This document shows, piece after piece, positions 44,136 to 53,133 of a stretch of DNA of 64,000 bases. The notes beneath the pieces are model-generated. The model was not told the origin of the DNA, made no database searches, and saw only the letters and a program-made list of their open reading frames with translations. Positions within the stretch are counted from its first letter, which is position 1. Every line of letters begins with the position of its first letter. This DNA is from Parasedimentitalea huanghaiensis (GTDB lineage: Bacteria > Pseudomonadota > Alphaproteobacteria > Rhodobacterales > Rhodobacteraceae), in the NCBI RefSeq assembly GCF_009753675.1, contig NZ_WQLV01000006.1, positions 62,001-126,000 on the forward strand, in the 5' to 3' direction. Position numbers and translations under genes: made by a program.

Positions 44136-44324
44136 TCAATCCAGCACGCGCGCCTCATCTACCAGCATCACAGGAATGCCGTTACGGATCGGAAACGCCA
44201 AACCTGCGGCCTTGGATATCAGCTCCTGAGAATCGGCGTGATATTCCAGCACGGCCTGCGTCTGCGGACAAACCAACGCCTCAAGCATATGGCGGTCAAA
44301 AGCTGGCGTTTTGGTCTCGTTCAT
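44136..44324 (-). CDS. Trm112 family protein
   Basis: 62 aa. Small zinc-ribbon-like YcaR/Trm112 protein that, in other organisms, activates methyltransferases. The pattern [20 protein letters not shown] followed by [19 protein letters not shown] is characteristic; only one cysteine of a usual four is seen, as in most bacterial versions. The ATG overlaps the stop of the LON-domain gene upstream (ATGA), and GAGGAA precedes it. The partner enzyme is unknown. Confidence 0.92.
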   Translation of the reverse strand: MNETKTPAFDRHMLEALVCPQTQAVLEYHADSQELISKAAGLAFPIRNGIPVMLVDEARVLD

Positions 44325-44962
44325 TGAAGTACTTCCTCGTTGGAACCGCCTAGCAGGGCAAATTCAATCAGGGTTGTCAAAGTTTCACGTCTTGTCGCAA
44401 GGCCGGGCGCCTCGAGCAAGGCTTGTTTATCCTCCGGATCAAAGTCCAGCATCATCGACAGCGAATTAATCAATAACTCATCATCCGCATCTTTAAGCGC
44501 TTCCCAGTCTGTCGACAGATTACGTGACAAAAAGAACCGCTCGAGCAAGTCCAGAAATTCCAGCCGGTCAAATTTTGCATCCGCCTCAACTCTACCCAAA
44601 TCACGGCTAAAGCCGTCCCAGTCAATTTGGCAACGCCGGTATGGCGTAAAGCCGTCGGTTTCCTGTTCAATCCGGAAACGTGAAACCCCGGACAGGGTGA
44701 TCAAATAACGACCGTCTTCAGTTTCTGAGAACTGTGTCACCCGGCCAGCGCAACCGATTTCATGCAGGGCATCGTCCTGCAGTTGCCTTGAACAGGGCTG
44801 CACCATGCCAATCAATCGCTGTGGCGTTTTCAGGCTATCCTCGAGCATCTGCAAATAGCGCGGCTCAAATATATGCAGCGGCAGGCGTGACCGGGGCAGC
44901 AACAGCGCCCCGGGAAGAGGAAACACGGGAACCGTGTCCGGTAGGTCAGCGGCTTGGATCAT
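44321..44962 (-). CDS. LON substrate-binding-domain protein
   Basis: 213 aa with an N-terminal Lon-like domain ([20 protein letters not shown] then [20 protein letters not shown]) and no AAA or protease domain. The C-terminal half is helical. Such stand-alone proteins are common in alphaproteobacteria; function unknown, perhaps substrate binding. Only a weak ribosome site. Operon with the thioredoxin-TPR gene upstream (27-base gap) and Trm112 downstream (overlap). Confidence 0.92.
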   Translation of the reverse strand: MIQAADLPDTVPVFPLPGALLLPRSRLPLHIFEPRYLQMLEDSLKTPQRLIGMVQPCSRQLQDDALHEIGCAGRVTQFSETEDGRYLITLSGVSRFRIEQETDGFTPYRRCQIDWDGFSRDLGRVEADAKFDRLEFLDLLERFFLSRNLSTDWEALKDADDELLINSLSMMLDFDPEDKQALLEAPGLATRRETLTTLIEFALLGGSNEEVLQ

Positions 44963-44989
44963 TGAATTGAGACTAGCCCTGCCCCGTGA

Positions 44990-45904
44990 TTAAGCAAATA
45001 TCATTGAGCTCAATTTACGGCGACCGTTAAGAACAACCGTATCTTCTGGCTTTAGAGCATCAAATATCGTGAACAGCTGAGCCTTAGCTGCGCCATCATT
45101 CCATTCACGGTCACGACGAAACAATTCCAGCAACTCAGCCACTGCGGCCTCGGCATCATCTGTTGCATGCAGGGCCTGTGCTAAATCAAATCGGGCCTGA
45201 TGATTACTGGGGTCCGCATCAACCTGAGCCCGCAAATCAGCCACGGGACCGGCATTTGCGGCCTGACGAGCGAGCTCTATCTGGGCCCGCGCCGCTTCGA
45301 TTTCAGGTGCTTCAGCGATATCAGCCGGTGCACCGTTCAGCACCGCCTCGGCCTGATCAGCATCGTCCTGGGCCAGATGTGAGCGTGCCAAACCAGCATA
45401 GGCAGCGGCGTTTTTGTCATCTTCGCCAATCACTGCTGCAAAAATTTGTGCCGCATCTTCAGCTTCGCCTTCGGCCAGCATAGTTTCTGCAGCTTCCAGC
45501 GCTTCGCCCAGTCCACCGTCAGCAGATCCGCCTCCGGCCTCGACCACTTTGGCAACAAAGGTGTCAATCTCGGAAGGGGGCAATGCACCCTGAAACCCGT
45601 CAATCGGCTGACCTTTGTAAAAGGCAAACACTGCTGGGATCGACTGGACCCGCATCTGCTGGGCAATCATTTGGTTTTCGTCGACGTTGACCTTCGCCAT
45701 GGTCACTGCGCCTTTGGCACGGGTCACTGCCGCCTCTAGCGCCGGGCCCAATGTTTTGCAGGGGCCACACCAAGGAGCCCAGAAATCAACGATCACCGGC
45801 GCATTTTGCGACGCCTCGACCACATCCTGCATAAAGGTCGCCTCAGAGACGTCCTTGATCAAATCTGCTGCCGGCGCTTCGGCCCCACCAATAATATCCA
45901 TCAT
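44990..45904 (-). CDS. Thioredoxin-TPR co-chaperone (CnoX/YbbN-like)
   Basis: 304 aa from ATG 45904, chosen because the thioredoxin domain begins near residue 20 and GGAG lies upstream; the longer frame adds 51 unlikely residues. Trx domain: VIVDFWAPWCGPCKTLGPAL, with both cysteines kept. The C-terminal half is TPR-like repeats (LAEGEAEDAAQIFAAVIGED and relatives). E. coli CnoX protects GroEL and DnaK clients under bleach stress and may lack thioredoxin activity, whereas this one keeps the CGPC motif. First gene of an operon with the LON-like and Trm112 genes. Confidence 0.93.
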   Translation of the reverse strand: MMDIIGGAEAPAADLIKDVSEATFMQDVVEASQNAPVIVDFWAPWCGPCKTLGPALEAAVTRAKGAVTMAKVNVDENQMIAQQMRVQSIPAVFAFYKGQPIDGFQGALPPSEIDTFVAKVVEAGGGSADGGLGEALEAAETMLAEGEAEDAAQIFAAVIGEDDKNAAAYAGLARSHLAQDDADQAEAVLNGAPADIAEAPEIEAARAQIELARQAANAGPVADLRAQVDADPSNHQARFDLAQALHATDDAEAAVAELLELFRRDREWNDGAAKAQLFTIFDALKPEDTVVLNGRRKLSSMIFA

Positions 45905-46021
45905 AACCTTGTTCTCCACATCGGACTTGCCCCCTATATGAAAGCTGGCGACCAAGAAACCAAGAGAGGAGTTGGCGGATTGGAGTGTAGCCGAATGGAT
46001 ATTGTTTAGTTTTCTGAGAGA

Positions 46022-46144
46022 ATGATGGCAAGGGACGGCACAACGCGGGTCAAACATGGCAGCCCACTGAATGTCTATGGCCGTGGTCAGCAGGGTATAA
46101 CGGATCTATTGGCTTGCCGACGCTGGACTATGGGATGTGTTTAG
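46022..46144 (+). CDS. Possible small protein gene
   Basis: A 40-aa frame starting with two ATGs: MMARDGTTRVKHGSPLNVYG, then RGQQGITDLLACRRWTMGCV. It is divergent from the thioredoxin-TPR gene with a modest GAGAG upstream. The composition looks protein-like, but I recognise no family and the length is short. A second 25-aa frame (MIEGKLWYIDRMVYLYQATK and so on) follows at 46155-46232, so the stretch may be a decayed gene. Confidence 0.25.
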   Translation: MMARDGTTRVKHGSPLNVYGRGQQGITDLLACRRWTMGCV

Positions 46145-46237
46145 GCTTGCCCCCATGATTGAGGGCAAGCTGTGGTATATTGACCGGATGGTTTACCTGT
46201 ATCAGGCCACAAAAGGCGTCAATTCAACCTGACCGCG

Positions 46238-47026
46238 CTAGATGTCAAAGGTTGCAAAAACTGGGGCATGGTCGCTGGGCTTTTCCCAACCTCGTGCCTC
46301 ACGCAGGACGCGGCTGGAATGTGCCGATGCCGAGATGTCAGACGTGGCCCAGACATGATCCAGGCGCCGCCCCTTGTCCGCCGCATCCCAATCTTTGGCA
46401 CGGTAGGACCACCAACTGTACAACAGGCCCTCAGGGATATCCTGACGCGTGACATCAACCCAGTTTCCGGCTTCCTGAACTTCCGCCAGATGTTCGATTT
46501 CGATTGGTGTATGACTGACGATTTTCAGCATTTTCTTGTGGTCCCAAACATCATCTTCACGCGGCGCAATGTTCAGATCCCCTACAAGAATGGCTTTTTC
46601 CGGGGTCTCATTGGCAAACCAGTCCCGCATGTCGGTCAGGTAATCAAGCTTCTGGCCAAATTTCTCGTTGATCTCGCGGTTCGGTTTGTCGCCACCCGCT
46701 GGGACATAGAAATTATGGATGGTTACGCCGTTCTCCAGACGTCCGGCGACGTGACGCGCATGGTCCAAGCCAGCAAATTGTTGGCTTCCCGCGTCTTCGA
46801 TTGGCAGTCGCGACAGGATTGCAACGCCATTGTAGCCCTTTTGACCGCGCGCAACCATGTGGGTGTAGCCCAGCTCGGCAAAACCTTCGGTCGGAATTTT
46901 GTCGACCGGGCTTTTACATTCCTGCAGACACAGCACATCCGGGCCCTGTTCGGCCAAGAATTTCAGCACCAATGGCTCACGCAAGCGGACCGAGTTGATA
47001 TTCCAAGTGGCAAGGGTAAAGGACAT
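46238..47026 (-). CDS. xth: Exodeoxyribonuclease III
   Basis: 262 aa. AP endonuclease/3'-5' exonuclease of base-excision repair. Metal-binding and catalytic motifs: ATWNINSVRLR, LQECKSP (Glu), GDLNIAP (Asp-Asn), RRLDHVWATSD and the C-terminal SDHAPVFATF with the catalytic His. AGGAAAG precedes the ATG. Monocistronic on minus. Confidence 0.96.
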   Translation of the reverse strand: MSFTLATWNINSVRLREPLVLKFLAEQGPDVLCLQECKSPVDKIPTEGFAELGYTHMVARGQKGYNGVAILSRLPIEDAGSQQFAGLDHARHVAGRLENGVTIHNFYVPAGGDKPNREINEKFGQKLDYLTDMRDWFANETPEKAILVGDLNIAPREDDVWDHKKMLKIVSHTPIEIEHLAEVQEAGNWVDVTRQDIPEGLLYSWWSYRAKDWDAADKGRRLDHVWATSDISASAHSSRVLREARGWEKPSDHAPVFATFDI

Positions 47027-47169
47027 ATGCGTCTTTCCTGTTCTAAATTCTTAAGCAGCCGGGCTGCGTGATGATGCTGACTTTGTTCCTATCCCGATTT
47101 GCACAAAACAGGAACAGCCAGCATTGATTATCAGGTGATTGGCACCGAGGCTAACCAGCCCAACTGCAA

Positions 47170-48377
47170 CTAGTCATCTATGACGCGCACGCCCTGCTCA
47201 CGCAATTTGGCCACTGGGCCGAGTTGTAAGGGCTTGATGCCGTTGTTGGCACTTACAATTGCCAATGCGGGCAGCCCTACAAGCGGTGTGAGATCTGAAA
47301 CCGCTGTTCCCTGCATATTCAAACGCTTCAAATTCACCAGAGAACTTAACCACGGGATCTCAGACACTCGGGTATTGGAGATATCCAACCGGGTAAGAGC
47401 GGTCAAATTCTCTATCGGCTTCAACCAGACAACGTTGGTATTTTGCAGTCCTAGGTACTCAAGCGAGGTGTTTTTTTTGAAGGGAATGATCGAATCGATC
47501 GCAGTGTTGCCGATATCCAGAGTGATCAGACTATCGAGATGGATAAGCGAGCGAACTCTCTCAACCCAAGTGCCACCAAGATAAAGCGTTTGTAAATTGG
47601 GGAGCTCTGAAATCGGCTCCACATTTTGTACCTGAGTGTTCGCCAAGTCGAGCTTCTTCAACTGCGTCATTCCGGCAACGGCGGAAATATCGCTGACCGG
47701 CGTGTTGCCCAGAGTAAGGATTTGCAGCTCTGCCATATCGGCCAGCGGTGACAAGTCCGAAACCATGGTTTCATCAAGGCTAATTTTAGTTAGCCCCTTC
47801 ATTTCAGAAAGCGATGATATGTCAGTAACTTGAGTGTTGTTGAGCCCAAGCTTTCTAGGCCCGTCAGCCCGGCAAGTGGCGACAGGTCCGAAACCGGATT
47901 AAACCACAGGTTCAGCTCTTGTAGCTGCGTCATTTCAGACAAAAAGGACAAGTCTTTGACCGAGGTATTGGCCAAGGACAGAACGCGCAGCCCCGTCAGA
48001 CTCGCAATCAACTCTTTGTCCAGAACGGCAACAGATCCCAGGTCCAGCACTTTCAGATTTGGCAGCTGAGCCAGAATGGAAATATCGTTGAGCGCAGGCC
48101 CTTCACGATCACAAGAAATTCTACCGGGTGTACAATATTGCGACCCCAAGACAATTTCTCGCAGGTGTTTTGAGTTAGCCAGCGACGGTGGCAAATACTG
48201 CAGGTCTTTTACGCGCCCCAAGTCCAGTTTTGGGTAACCCGAAGCGGCATTCTCTGCAATTTTCTGCTCTGCCATCTGGTATGCAGCCATCTCAGCCTGG
48301 GACTGGGCCGTCGCTGTCGAAACCAGCCCGAAGCACAACAAACCGGACCAAATCACCTGATAGAATTTCTGTATCAT
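47170..48377 (-). pseudogene. Leucine-rich-repeat exported protein gene, frameshifted
   Basis: Starts at ATG 48377 with AAGGAAG upstream and a signal peptide (VSTATA-Q near residue 25). It reads LRRs (LPNLKVLDLGSVAVLDKELI and others) until GLTGLE near 47855, where the frame ends shortly after in unlikely sequence. One extra A on the minus strand (T at 47852-47854 on plus) restores LEKLGLNNTQVTDISSLSEM and continues through about ten more LRRs to the stop at 47170. The whole would be about 400 aa, extracytoplasmic, similar to internalin-like LRR proteins. Either a real one-base loss or a sequencing error. Confidence 0.75.
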
Positions 48378-48680
48378 CGCGCTTCCTTTTGTTGCCAAGC
48401 GCACCCTGCCCATTCAGACAGCGCGATACCAGCCTCAATTTACCCCTTAACCTATTTTGCGGCTCTCGTGAAATTTCCTTGCGATTTTTCAATTTCCTGT
48501 TCAAGTGGATTTGTCTCTGAATGAGTTGAATCGGAATTCACACATGCCTGCTGTGTTGGGGCGCCGCCCCGGACACCCTTATAAAAAGGCCTTTGATTGG
48601 TGGCCGCCACCGCAGTCCGCGCTTGCGGGCTAAGGCCCTGATCCCAATTCCCTAGACACATTCCCCTTGGAGATATCCAA
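48378..48680. other. Intergenic region upstream of the GBBH-like gene
   Basis: Separates two divergent genes. It holds a GC-rich run of small hairpins at about 48556-48640: GGGGC/GCCCC, GGTGG/CCACC and CCGC/GCGG. A GGAGATATCCAA ribosome site ends it. No open frame with protein-like sequence is seen. It probably carries both promoters. Confidence 0.45.
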
Positions 48681-49790
48681 ATGAACAACGCAACTTTGCG
48701 TCACGATACCGCTATGGTTCACGTTGACTGGCAGGACGGTACCAGCTCCGATTTCCCGTATATCTGGCTGCGGGACAATGACCCGGCAGCATTCCACCCT
48801 CAAACCAAAGAGCGAACTGGTGATTTGACCTCCCTTTCGCTTGATGTCCTCGCCACCAAAATTGAAACTGACGGAAAAGTTCTGACCATCTGGTGGTCTG
48901 GGGATGACACAATCAGCACTTTTGATTGTGATTGGTTGCGTAGCCGTAGTCCGGGCCAGCGTGCGGCAGACCCCGCGCATACAGGCTTTACTTATTGGCG
49001 GCAGGAACTTGGCGCTGCTGGAGTTCCACGCGTTGGCTCCGATGATGTTCTCAATTCTGACACAGCCTTGAAAAACTGGTTGGTCAGCACCCAGACGTTT
49101 GGGTTTTCAATTGTCGAAGACCTAGCCAACAATACCCAGGCAGGCATGGACGTCGCGCGGCGCATCGGATTCTTGCGGGAAACCAACTTTGGTCGCACAT
49201 TTGAGGTGCAATCCAAGCCCAATCCCAACAATCTTGCTTACACATCGGTTGCACTGCCGTTGCACACTGATCTGACCAACCAGGAGTTGCCGCCCGGATT
49301 TCAGTTTTTGCACTGCATGGCTAATGAAGCTGAGGGAGGTGGTTCGCTGTTTTGTGACGGGTACGCCATCGCTGAAGACCTGCGTCTGTCCGACCCCGAG
49401 GCTTTTGGCCTACTTTCAACCATTTCGATCCCGTTTCGGTTTCATGACGAAAATACTGACATTCGAAGCCGTAAGAATGTGATCAACCTGGATGAAGACG
49501 GTCAGGTAATCGAAATCTGCTTTAATGCACATATCGCGGATGTGTTGGACTTGGAGCCCACATTGATGGTTCGGTTTTATCGCGCCTATCGTCAATTCAT
49601 GATCATGACGCGGGACCCTGCCTATCTTGTCACACTCAAACTGAAAGCCGGTGAAATGGTGGTATTTGACAACCGTCGCGTGCTGCACGGTCGTGAAGCC
49701 TTTGACCCGCAAACCGGGTTTCGCCACCTACACGGCTGCTATGTAGATCGCGGCGAATTTGAAAGTCGCCTGCGCGTTCTACAGCGCTGA
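48681..49790 (+). CDS. Gamma-butyrobetaine-hydroxylase-like 2-oxoglutarate dioxygenase
   Basis: 369 aa. Fe(II)/2-oxoglutarate oxygenase of the TauD/BBOX group with an N-terminal DUF971/GBBH-like domain (residues about 10-95). The iron facial triad is H195-x-D197 in PLHTDLTN and H336 in RVLHGRE; the 2OG-binding arginine follows near the C-terminus (FRHLHGCYVDR). Known enzymes hydroxylate gamma-butyrobetaine to carnitine or trimethylaminoethyl-phosphonate. Odd: the N-terminal zinc site WLRDNCPC found in carnitine-pathway enzymes here reads WLRDNDPAAF, lacking the cysteines. GGAGATATCC precedes the ATG. Confidence 0.88.
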   Translation: MNNATLRHDTAMVHVDWQDGTSSDFPYIWLRDNDPAAFHPQTKERTGDLTSLSLDVLATKIETDGKVLTIWWSGDDTISTFDCDWLRSRSPGQRAADPAHTGFTYWRQELGAAGVPRVGSDDVLNSDTALKNWLVSTQTFGFSIVEDLANNTQAGMDVARRIGFLRETNFGRTFEVQSKPNPNNLAYTSVALPLHTDLTNQELPPGFQFLHCMANEAEGGGSLFCDGYAIAEDLRLSDPEAFGLLSTISIPFRFHDENTDIRSRKNVINLDEDGQVIEICFNAHIADVLDLEPTLMVRFYRAYRQFMIMTRDPAYLVTLKLKAGEMVVFDNRRVLHGREAFDPQTGFRHLHGCYVDRGEFESRLRVLQR

Positions 49791-49800
49791 GGCGAAAACA

Positions 49801-49827
49801 AAAAAAGGCCGGGCGCGAAGCCCGGCC
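49801..49827 (-). terminator. Terminator for the response-regulator transcript
   Basis: GGCCGGGC / GCCCGGCC is a perfect 8-bp stem with a five-base loop (49807-49827). On the minus strand it is followed by TTTTTT (49801-49806), so it best serves the minus-strand gene ending at 49932, about 100 bases away. Confidence 0.8.
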
Positions 49828-49931
49828 AAGTCCAACAGGGAGGTGCATATCATAACCCGGATATGCGCGGGGTCTGTTGGTTAATAAGTATGTCTACATT
49901 TGCCTTTTTAAACACCCGGGCCCAATTTTTG

Positions 49932-50618
49932 TCAGGCAACCAGCCGATATCCGCCTGATTCTGTCACCAACAACCGCGCATTTGACGGATCCGGCTCAAT
50001 TTTCTGGCGCAACCGGTAAATATGGGTTTCCAGCGTATGGGTGGTAACGCCAGCATTATAGCCCCAAACTTCGTGCAACAACACCTCGCGGGCGACCACC
50101 CCTTCGTTCGATCGGTACAGGAACTTGAGGATATTAGTCTCTTTTTCGGTCAACCGGATTTTACGGTCATCGTCGGTCATCAACAATTTCATCGATGGCT
50201 TGAACGTATATGGGCCCAAGGTGAAAACAGCGTCTTCCGACTGCTCGTGTTGGCGCAACTGCGCCCGGATGCGGGCCAGTAGAACCGGGAATTTGAAGGG
50301 TTTCGACACATAATCATTGGCGCCGGCGTCCAGACCCAGAATGGTGTCTGCATCGCTATCATGACCAGTCAGCATCAAGATTGGAGCTTTGACACCCTGC
50401 TTACGCATGAGGCGACACAGTTCACGGCCATCGGTATCCGGCAAGCCGACGTCTAGAATGATCAAATCATAGAGGGCCTCCTTGGCGCGCTCCATCGCAC
50501 TCTGCCCATTGTCCGCCTCGAACACGTCGAAATCTTCTGTCATCACCAGCTGTTCGCTCAGCGCCTCGCGCAGATCTTCATCATCATCAACCAGTAATAT
50601 CTTTTTGAGTTGTGCCAT
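49932..50618 (-). CDS. OmpR/PhoB-family response regulator
   Basis: 228 aa from ATG 50618, with AGGAGGG upstream; the longer frame to 50645 is spurious. Receiver domain with phosphoacceptor Asp56 in LIILDVGLPDTDG and conserved Lys in DYVSKPFKFP, then a C-terminal winged helix (LTEKETNILKFLYRSNEGVV and HEVWGYNAGVTTHTLETHIY). Its kinase is not in the window, so it is an orphan here. It lies divergent from ribA and is probably monocistronic. Target unknown. Confidence 0.92.
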   Translation of the reverse strand: MAQLKKILLVDDDEDLREALSEQLVMTEDFDVFEADNGQSAMERAKEALYDLIILDVGLPDTDGRELCRLMRKQGVKAPILMLTGHDSDADTILGLDAGANDYVSKPFKFPVLLARIRAQLRQHEQSEDAVFTLGPYTFKPSMKLLMTDDDRKIRLTEKETNILKFLYRSNEGVVAREVLLHEVWGYNAGVTTHTLETHIYRLRQKIEPDPSNARLLVTESGGYRLVA

Positions 50619-50790
50619 GGGGAACCCTCCTGTCCTGTTGACCACACATGATCACAGCCTGCCCAAACGACAAGATTTGCTGCAACCCTCTCACGCGCAC
50701 GTGTCCCCTGCACGGGAATTGTTTCACTTTCCTTGTCATTGAGCATAGGTAAAGCATGTTTATATTTCACCACAGACCGAGACACCGCAG

Positions 50791-51879
50791 ATGAGTTTAA
50801 TGCCCACTTTGATCGAGTTGCTTGCCCGGGCTCGGGTAGATCTTCGCATGGGGTTGCCGGTGGTGTTGTCAGGTCACGGCATAGCCGCGCTGGCCATTGC
50901 AGCGGAAAGCCTGACGGCTGAGCGGCTGGCAGATCTGCGCGCTATGGGAACAGTTTCCCTGGCGCTGACCGCGCGCCGTGCCGAAACACTGAAAGCCCAA
51001 GTCTACGATGGCGACATCACCCGGATCACACTGCCTGACAGTGCGGACCGTGCCTGGGTTCAAGCGCTTGCGGATCCGGCAGATGACCTGAGCACCCCGA
51101 TGAAAGGCCCCTTCAATAGTCTGCGAACAGGTAGCGCCGAGCTGCACCGGCTGGCAATTGCTTTGGTTAAATCCGCCCGGTTACTGCCCTCTGCACTGCT
51201 GGTGCCACTGGAAAACGCCAAGGACTTCGCCGGTCAAAATGGGCTGACTCTGCTCAGCCATTCCGCGGCTGAACCGTTGCTCAGTGAAAGCTCACCACTC
51301 CATCCTGTTGCCGCCGCACGCCTGCCGGTTCAAGCCGCTGAGGCCGGTAGGTTGCATGTATTCCGTCCCGAAGATGGCGGAGAAGAGCATTACGCCATTG
51401 AAATTGGCCGACCGGACCGAAGCCAACCCGTGCTGGCACGATTGCATTCTGCCTGCTTTACTGGCGATGTACTTGGGTCGCTGAAATGTGATTGCGGCCC
51501 GCAACTTCAGGCTGCGCTCATGCAGATGGGAGCTGAGGGTTCTGGTGTTCTACTGTACCTGAACCAAGAGGGTCGCGGGATAGGCCTTGCCAACAAGATG
51601 CGCGCTTACTCCTTGCAAGATCAAGGATTTGACACAGTAGAGGCCAATCACCGGCTGGGTTTCGAAGATGATGAACGTGACTTTCGGCTTGGCTCGGCGA
51701 TCCTGCGGGAACTGGGATTTGATCAGGTGCGGTTGCTGACTAACAATCCCAAAAAGATCGCCATGATGGAGCATACAGGCATCAAGGTAACTGAACGGGT
51801 ACCTCTGCAAGTCGGTGAGAACACATTTAATCGCGACTATCTGGCGACCAAGGCGACCAAATCCGGGCACATCTTGTGA
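50791..51879 (+). CDS. ribA: GTP cyclohydrolase II with degenerate DHBP-synthase-like N-terminus
   Basis: 362 aa. The C-terminal half is GTP cyclohydrolase II, first step of riboflavin synthesis: zinc cysteines C222, C233, C235 in CFTGDVLGSLKCDCG have the spacing of the E. coli enzyme, and LNQEGRGIGLANKMRAY follows. Residues 1-190 look like a RibB (DHBP synthase) domain that has lost its signature: the acidic metal-binding block is missing and the HTxASVDL-type motif reads TGSAELHRLAIALVKSARLL. The RibB step must therefore be supplied by another gene. Overlaps the following YkuD-fold gene by four bases. Confidence 0.9.
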   Translation: MSLMPTLIELLARARVDLRMGLPVVLSGHGIAALAIAAESLTAERLADLRAMGTVSLALTARRAETLKAQVYDGDITRITLPDSADRAWVQALADPADDLSTPMKGPFNSLRTGSAELHRLAIALVKSARLLPSALLVPLENAKDFAGQNGLTLLSHSAAEPLLSESSPLHPVAAARLPVQAAEAGRLHVFRPEDGGEEHYAIEIGRPDRSQPVLARLHSACFTGDVLGSLKCDCGPQLQAALMQMGAEGSGVLLYLNQEGRGIGLANKMRAYSLQDQGFDTVEANHRLGFEDDERDFRLGSAILRELGFDQVRLLTNNPKKIAMMEHTGIKVTERVPLQVGENTFNRDYLATKATKSGHIL

Positions 51880-52379
51880 CGCCTTTTGATTTGGTTTTGA
51901 CCCCACGTGGCGTACGATTTGGTGGTCGCGTGTTACCGTGTTCTATCGGCAAAGGTGGATTGACGTCTACCAAACGCGAGGGCGACGGCGCCACGCCCGT
52001 TGGGCAACATCAGATCGTTGGAATGCTGTATCGACCTGATCGCATCCCCCGCCCCGCGCACTGGGCAAAGCCAGTTGGCCCAAACGATTTATGGTCTGAC
52101 GATCAGGGTGACAGCGCCTACAACACGCAGGTTCGTGCCCCCTATGCCTTCAGTCACGAATCTCTGCGGCGCAGTGATCCGCTCTATGATCTGGTATTGA
52201 TCATGGATTGGAATTGGCCAAATGCGCAGCCCGGCCTTGGCTCGGCAATCTTCATCCACCAGTGGCGCCGCCCCGGATATCCGACGGAAGGCTGTATCGC
52301 ATTTTGCCGAACTGATTTGCACTGGTTAGCCGCACAGATTCAGCCTGGCACTCGTGTGATAGTGCCGTCCCTTGCGTAA
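51876..52379 (+). CDS. L,D-transpeptidase (YkuD) family protein
   Basis: 167 aa from a GTG overlapping the ribA stop (GTGA). The YkuD catalytic motif is IFIHQWRRPGYPTEGCIAF with His128 and nucleophile Cys140. No signal peptide or lipobox is seen, which is odd for an enzyme that crosslinks peptidoglycan in the periplasm; it belongs to the short, signal-less subgroup whose substrate is unsettled. Convergent with yggS, three bases between stops. Coupling to ribA may be only transcriptional. Confidence 0.85.
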   Translation: MTPFDLVLTPRGVRFGGRVLPCSIGKGGLTSTKREGDGATPVGQHQIVGMLYRPDRIPRPAHWAKPVGPNDLWSDDQGDSAYNTQVRAPYAFSHESLRRSDPLYDLVLIMDWNWPNAQPGLGSAIFIHQWRRPGYPTEGCIAFCRTDLHWLAAQIQPGTRVIVPSLA

Positions 52380-52382
52380 CGC

Positions 52383-53030
52383 CTAGCCGCGGGTCCCAAA
52401 AATGGCAGATCCAACCCGAACATGAGTCGCCCCTTGCGCAATCGCAGTCTCAAAATCGCTACTCATCCCCATCGACAAACCCGACAGCCCGTTGCGCGCA
52501 GCAATTTTGGCAAGCAGCGCAAAATGCAGGGACGGCTCTTCCTCGGCTGGCGGAATACACATCAGACCTTTCACTGGAAGGTCCAGTGCACGGCATTCCG
52601 CAATGAAATCATCCGCTTGGTCGGGCATCACTCCGGCTTTCTGCTCTTCCTCGCCAGTATTCACCTGAATGAACAGATCCGGGCAATGGCCCAGTTCTTG
52701 TGCGAGTCGGGCCAGCGTCTTGGCAAGTTTTGGTCGGTCGACGGAATGTATGGCGTGGCATAGCTCCATCGCCTGACGGGCCTTGTTGGTTTGAAGTGGG
52801 CCGATCAGATGCAGGTCAACACCATCATATTGCTGCATGAAGTCGGGCCATTTCCCCGATGCCTCTTGCACTCGATTTTCGCCAAAACAACGTTGGCCCT
52901 GTTCAAGCACTACCGCAACCCGCTCATTTGGCTGCACTTTAGAAACCGCAATCAGCGTCACCGCCCCTGGTTCACGTCCAGCAGCAATTTCAGCCTTGGC
53001 GATGCGGGATTTGATTTCTTCCAGTGACAT
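52383..53030 (-). CDS. YggS-family PLP homeostasis protein
   Basis: 215 aa from ATG 53030, with GAGGG six bases upstream; an ATG four codons earlier is less likely. PLP-binding protein of the alanine-racemase-like fold that keeps vitamin B6 and amino-acid pools in balance. PLP lysine K31 in LIAVSKVQP; further motifs GENRVQEA, LHLIGPLQTNKAR and the C-terminal SMGMSSDFETAIAQGATHVR. Cytosolic. Convergent with the YkuD gene; upstream lies the porin gene on the same strand with a terminator in between. Confidence 0.94.
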   Translation of the reverse strand: MSLEEIKSRIAKAEIAAGREPGAVTLIAVSKVQPNERVAVVLEQGQRCFGENRVQEASGKWPDFMQQYDGVDLHLIGPLQTNKARQAMELCHAIHSVDRPKLAKTLARLAQELGHCPDLFIQVNTGEEEQKAGVMPDQADDFIAECRALDLPVKGLMCIPPAEEEPSLHFALLAKIAARNGLSGLSMGMSSDFETAIAQGATHVRVGSAIFGTRG

Positions 53031-53076
53031 TTCGGCCCTCATATCTGTTTGGGGCAGAGAAACACTGTTTCAAGGC

Positions 53077-53109
53077 AAAAGAAAAGGGCGGCCTCTGATG
53101 AGACCGCCC
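53077..53109 (-). terminator. Terminator after the porin gene
   Basis: On the minus strand GGGCGGTCTC and GAGGCCGCCC form a stem with one mismatch (53086-53109), followed by TTTTCTTTT. It lies 25 bases beyond the porin stop. Confidence 0.85.
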
Positions 53110-53133
53110 AAATACTATCAGGTTACGTTCAAC

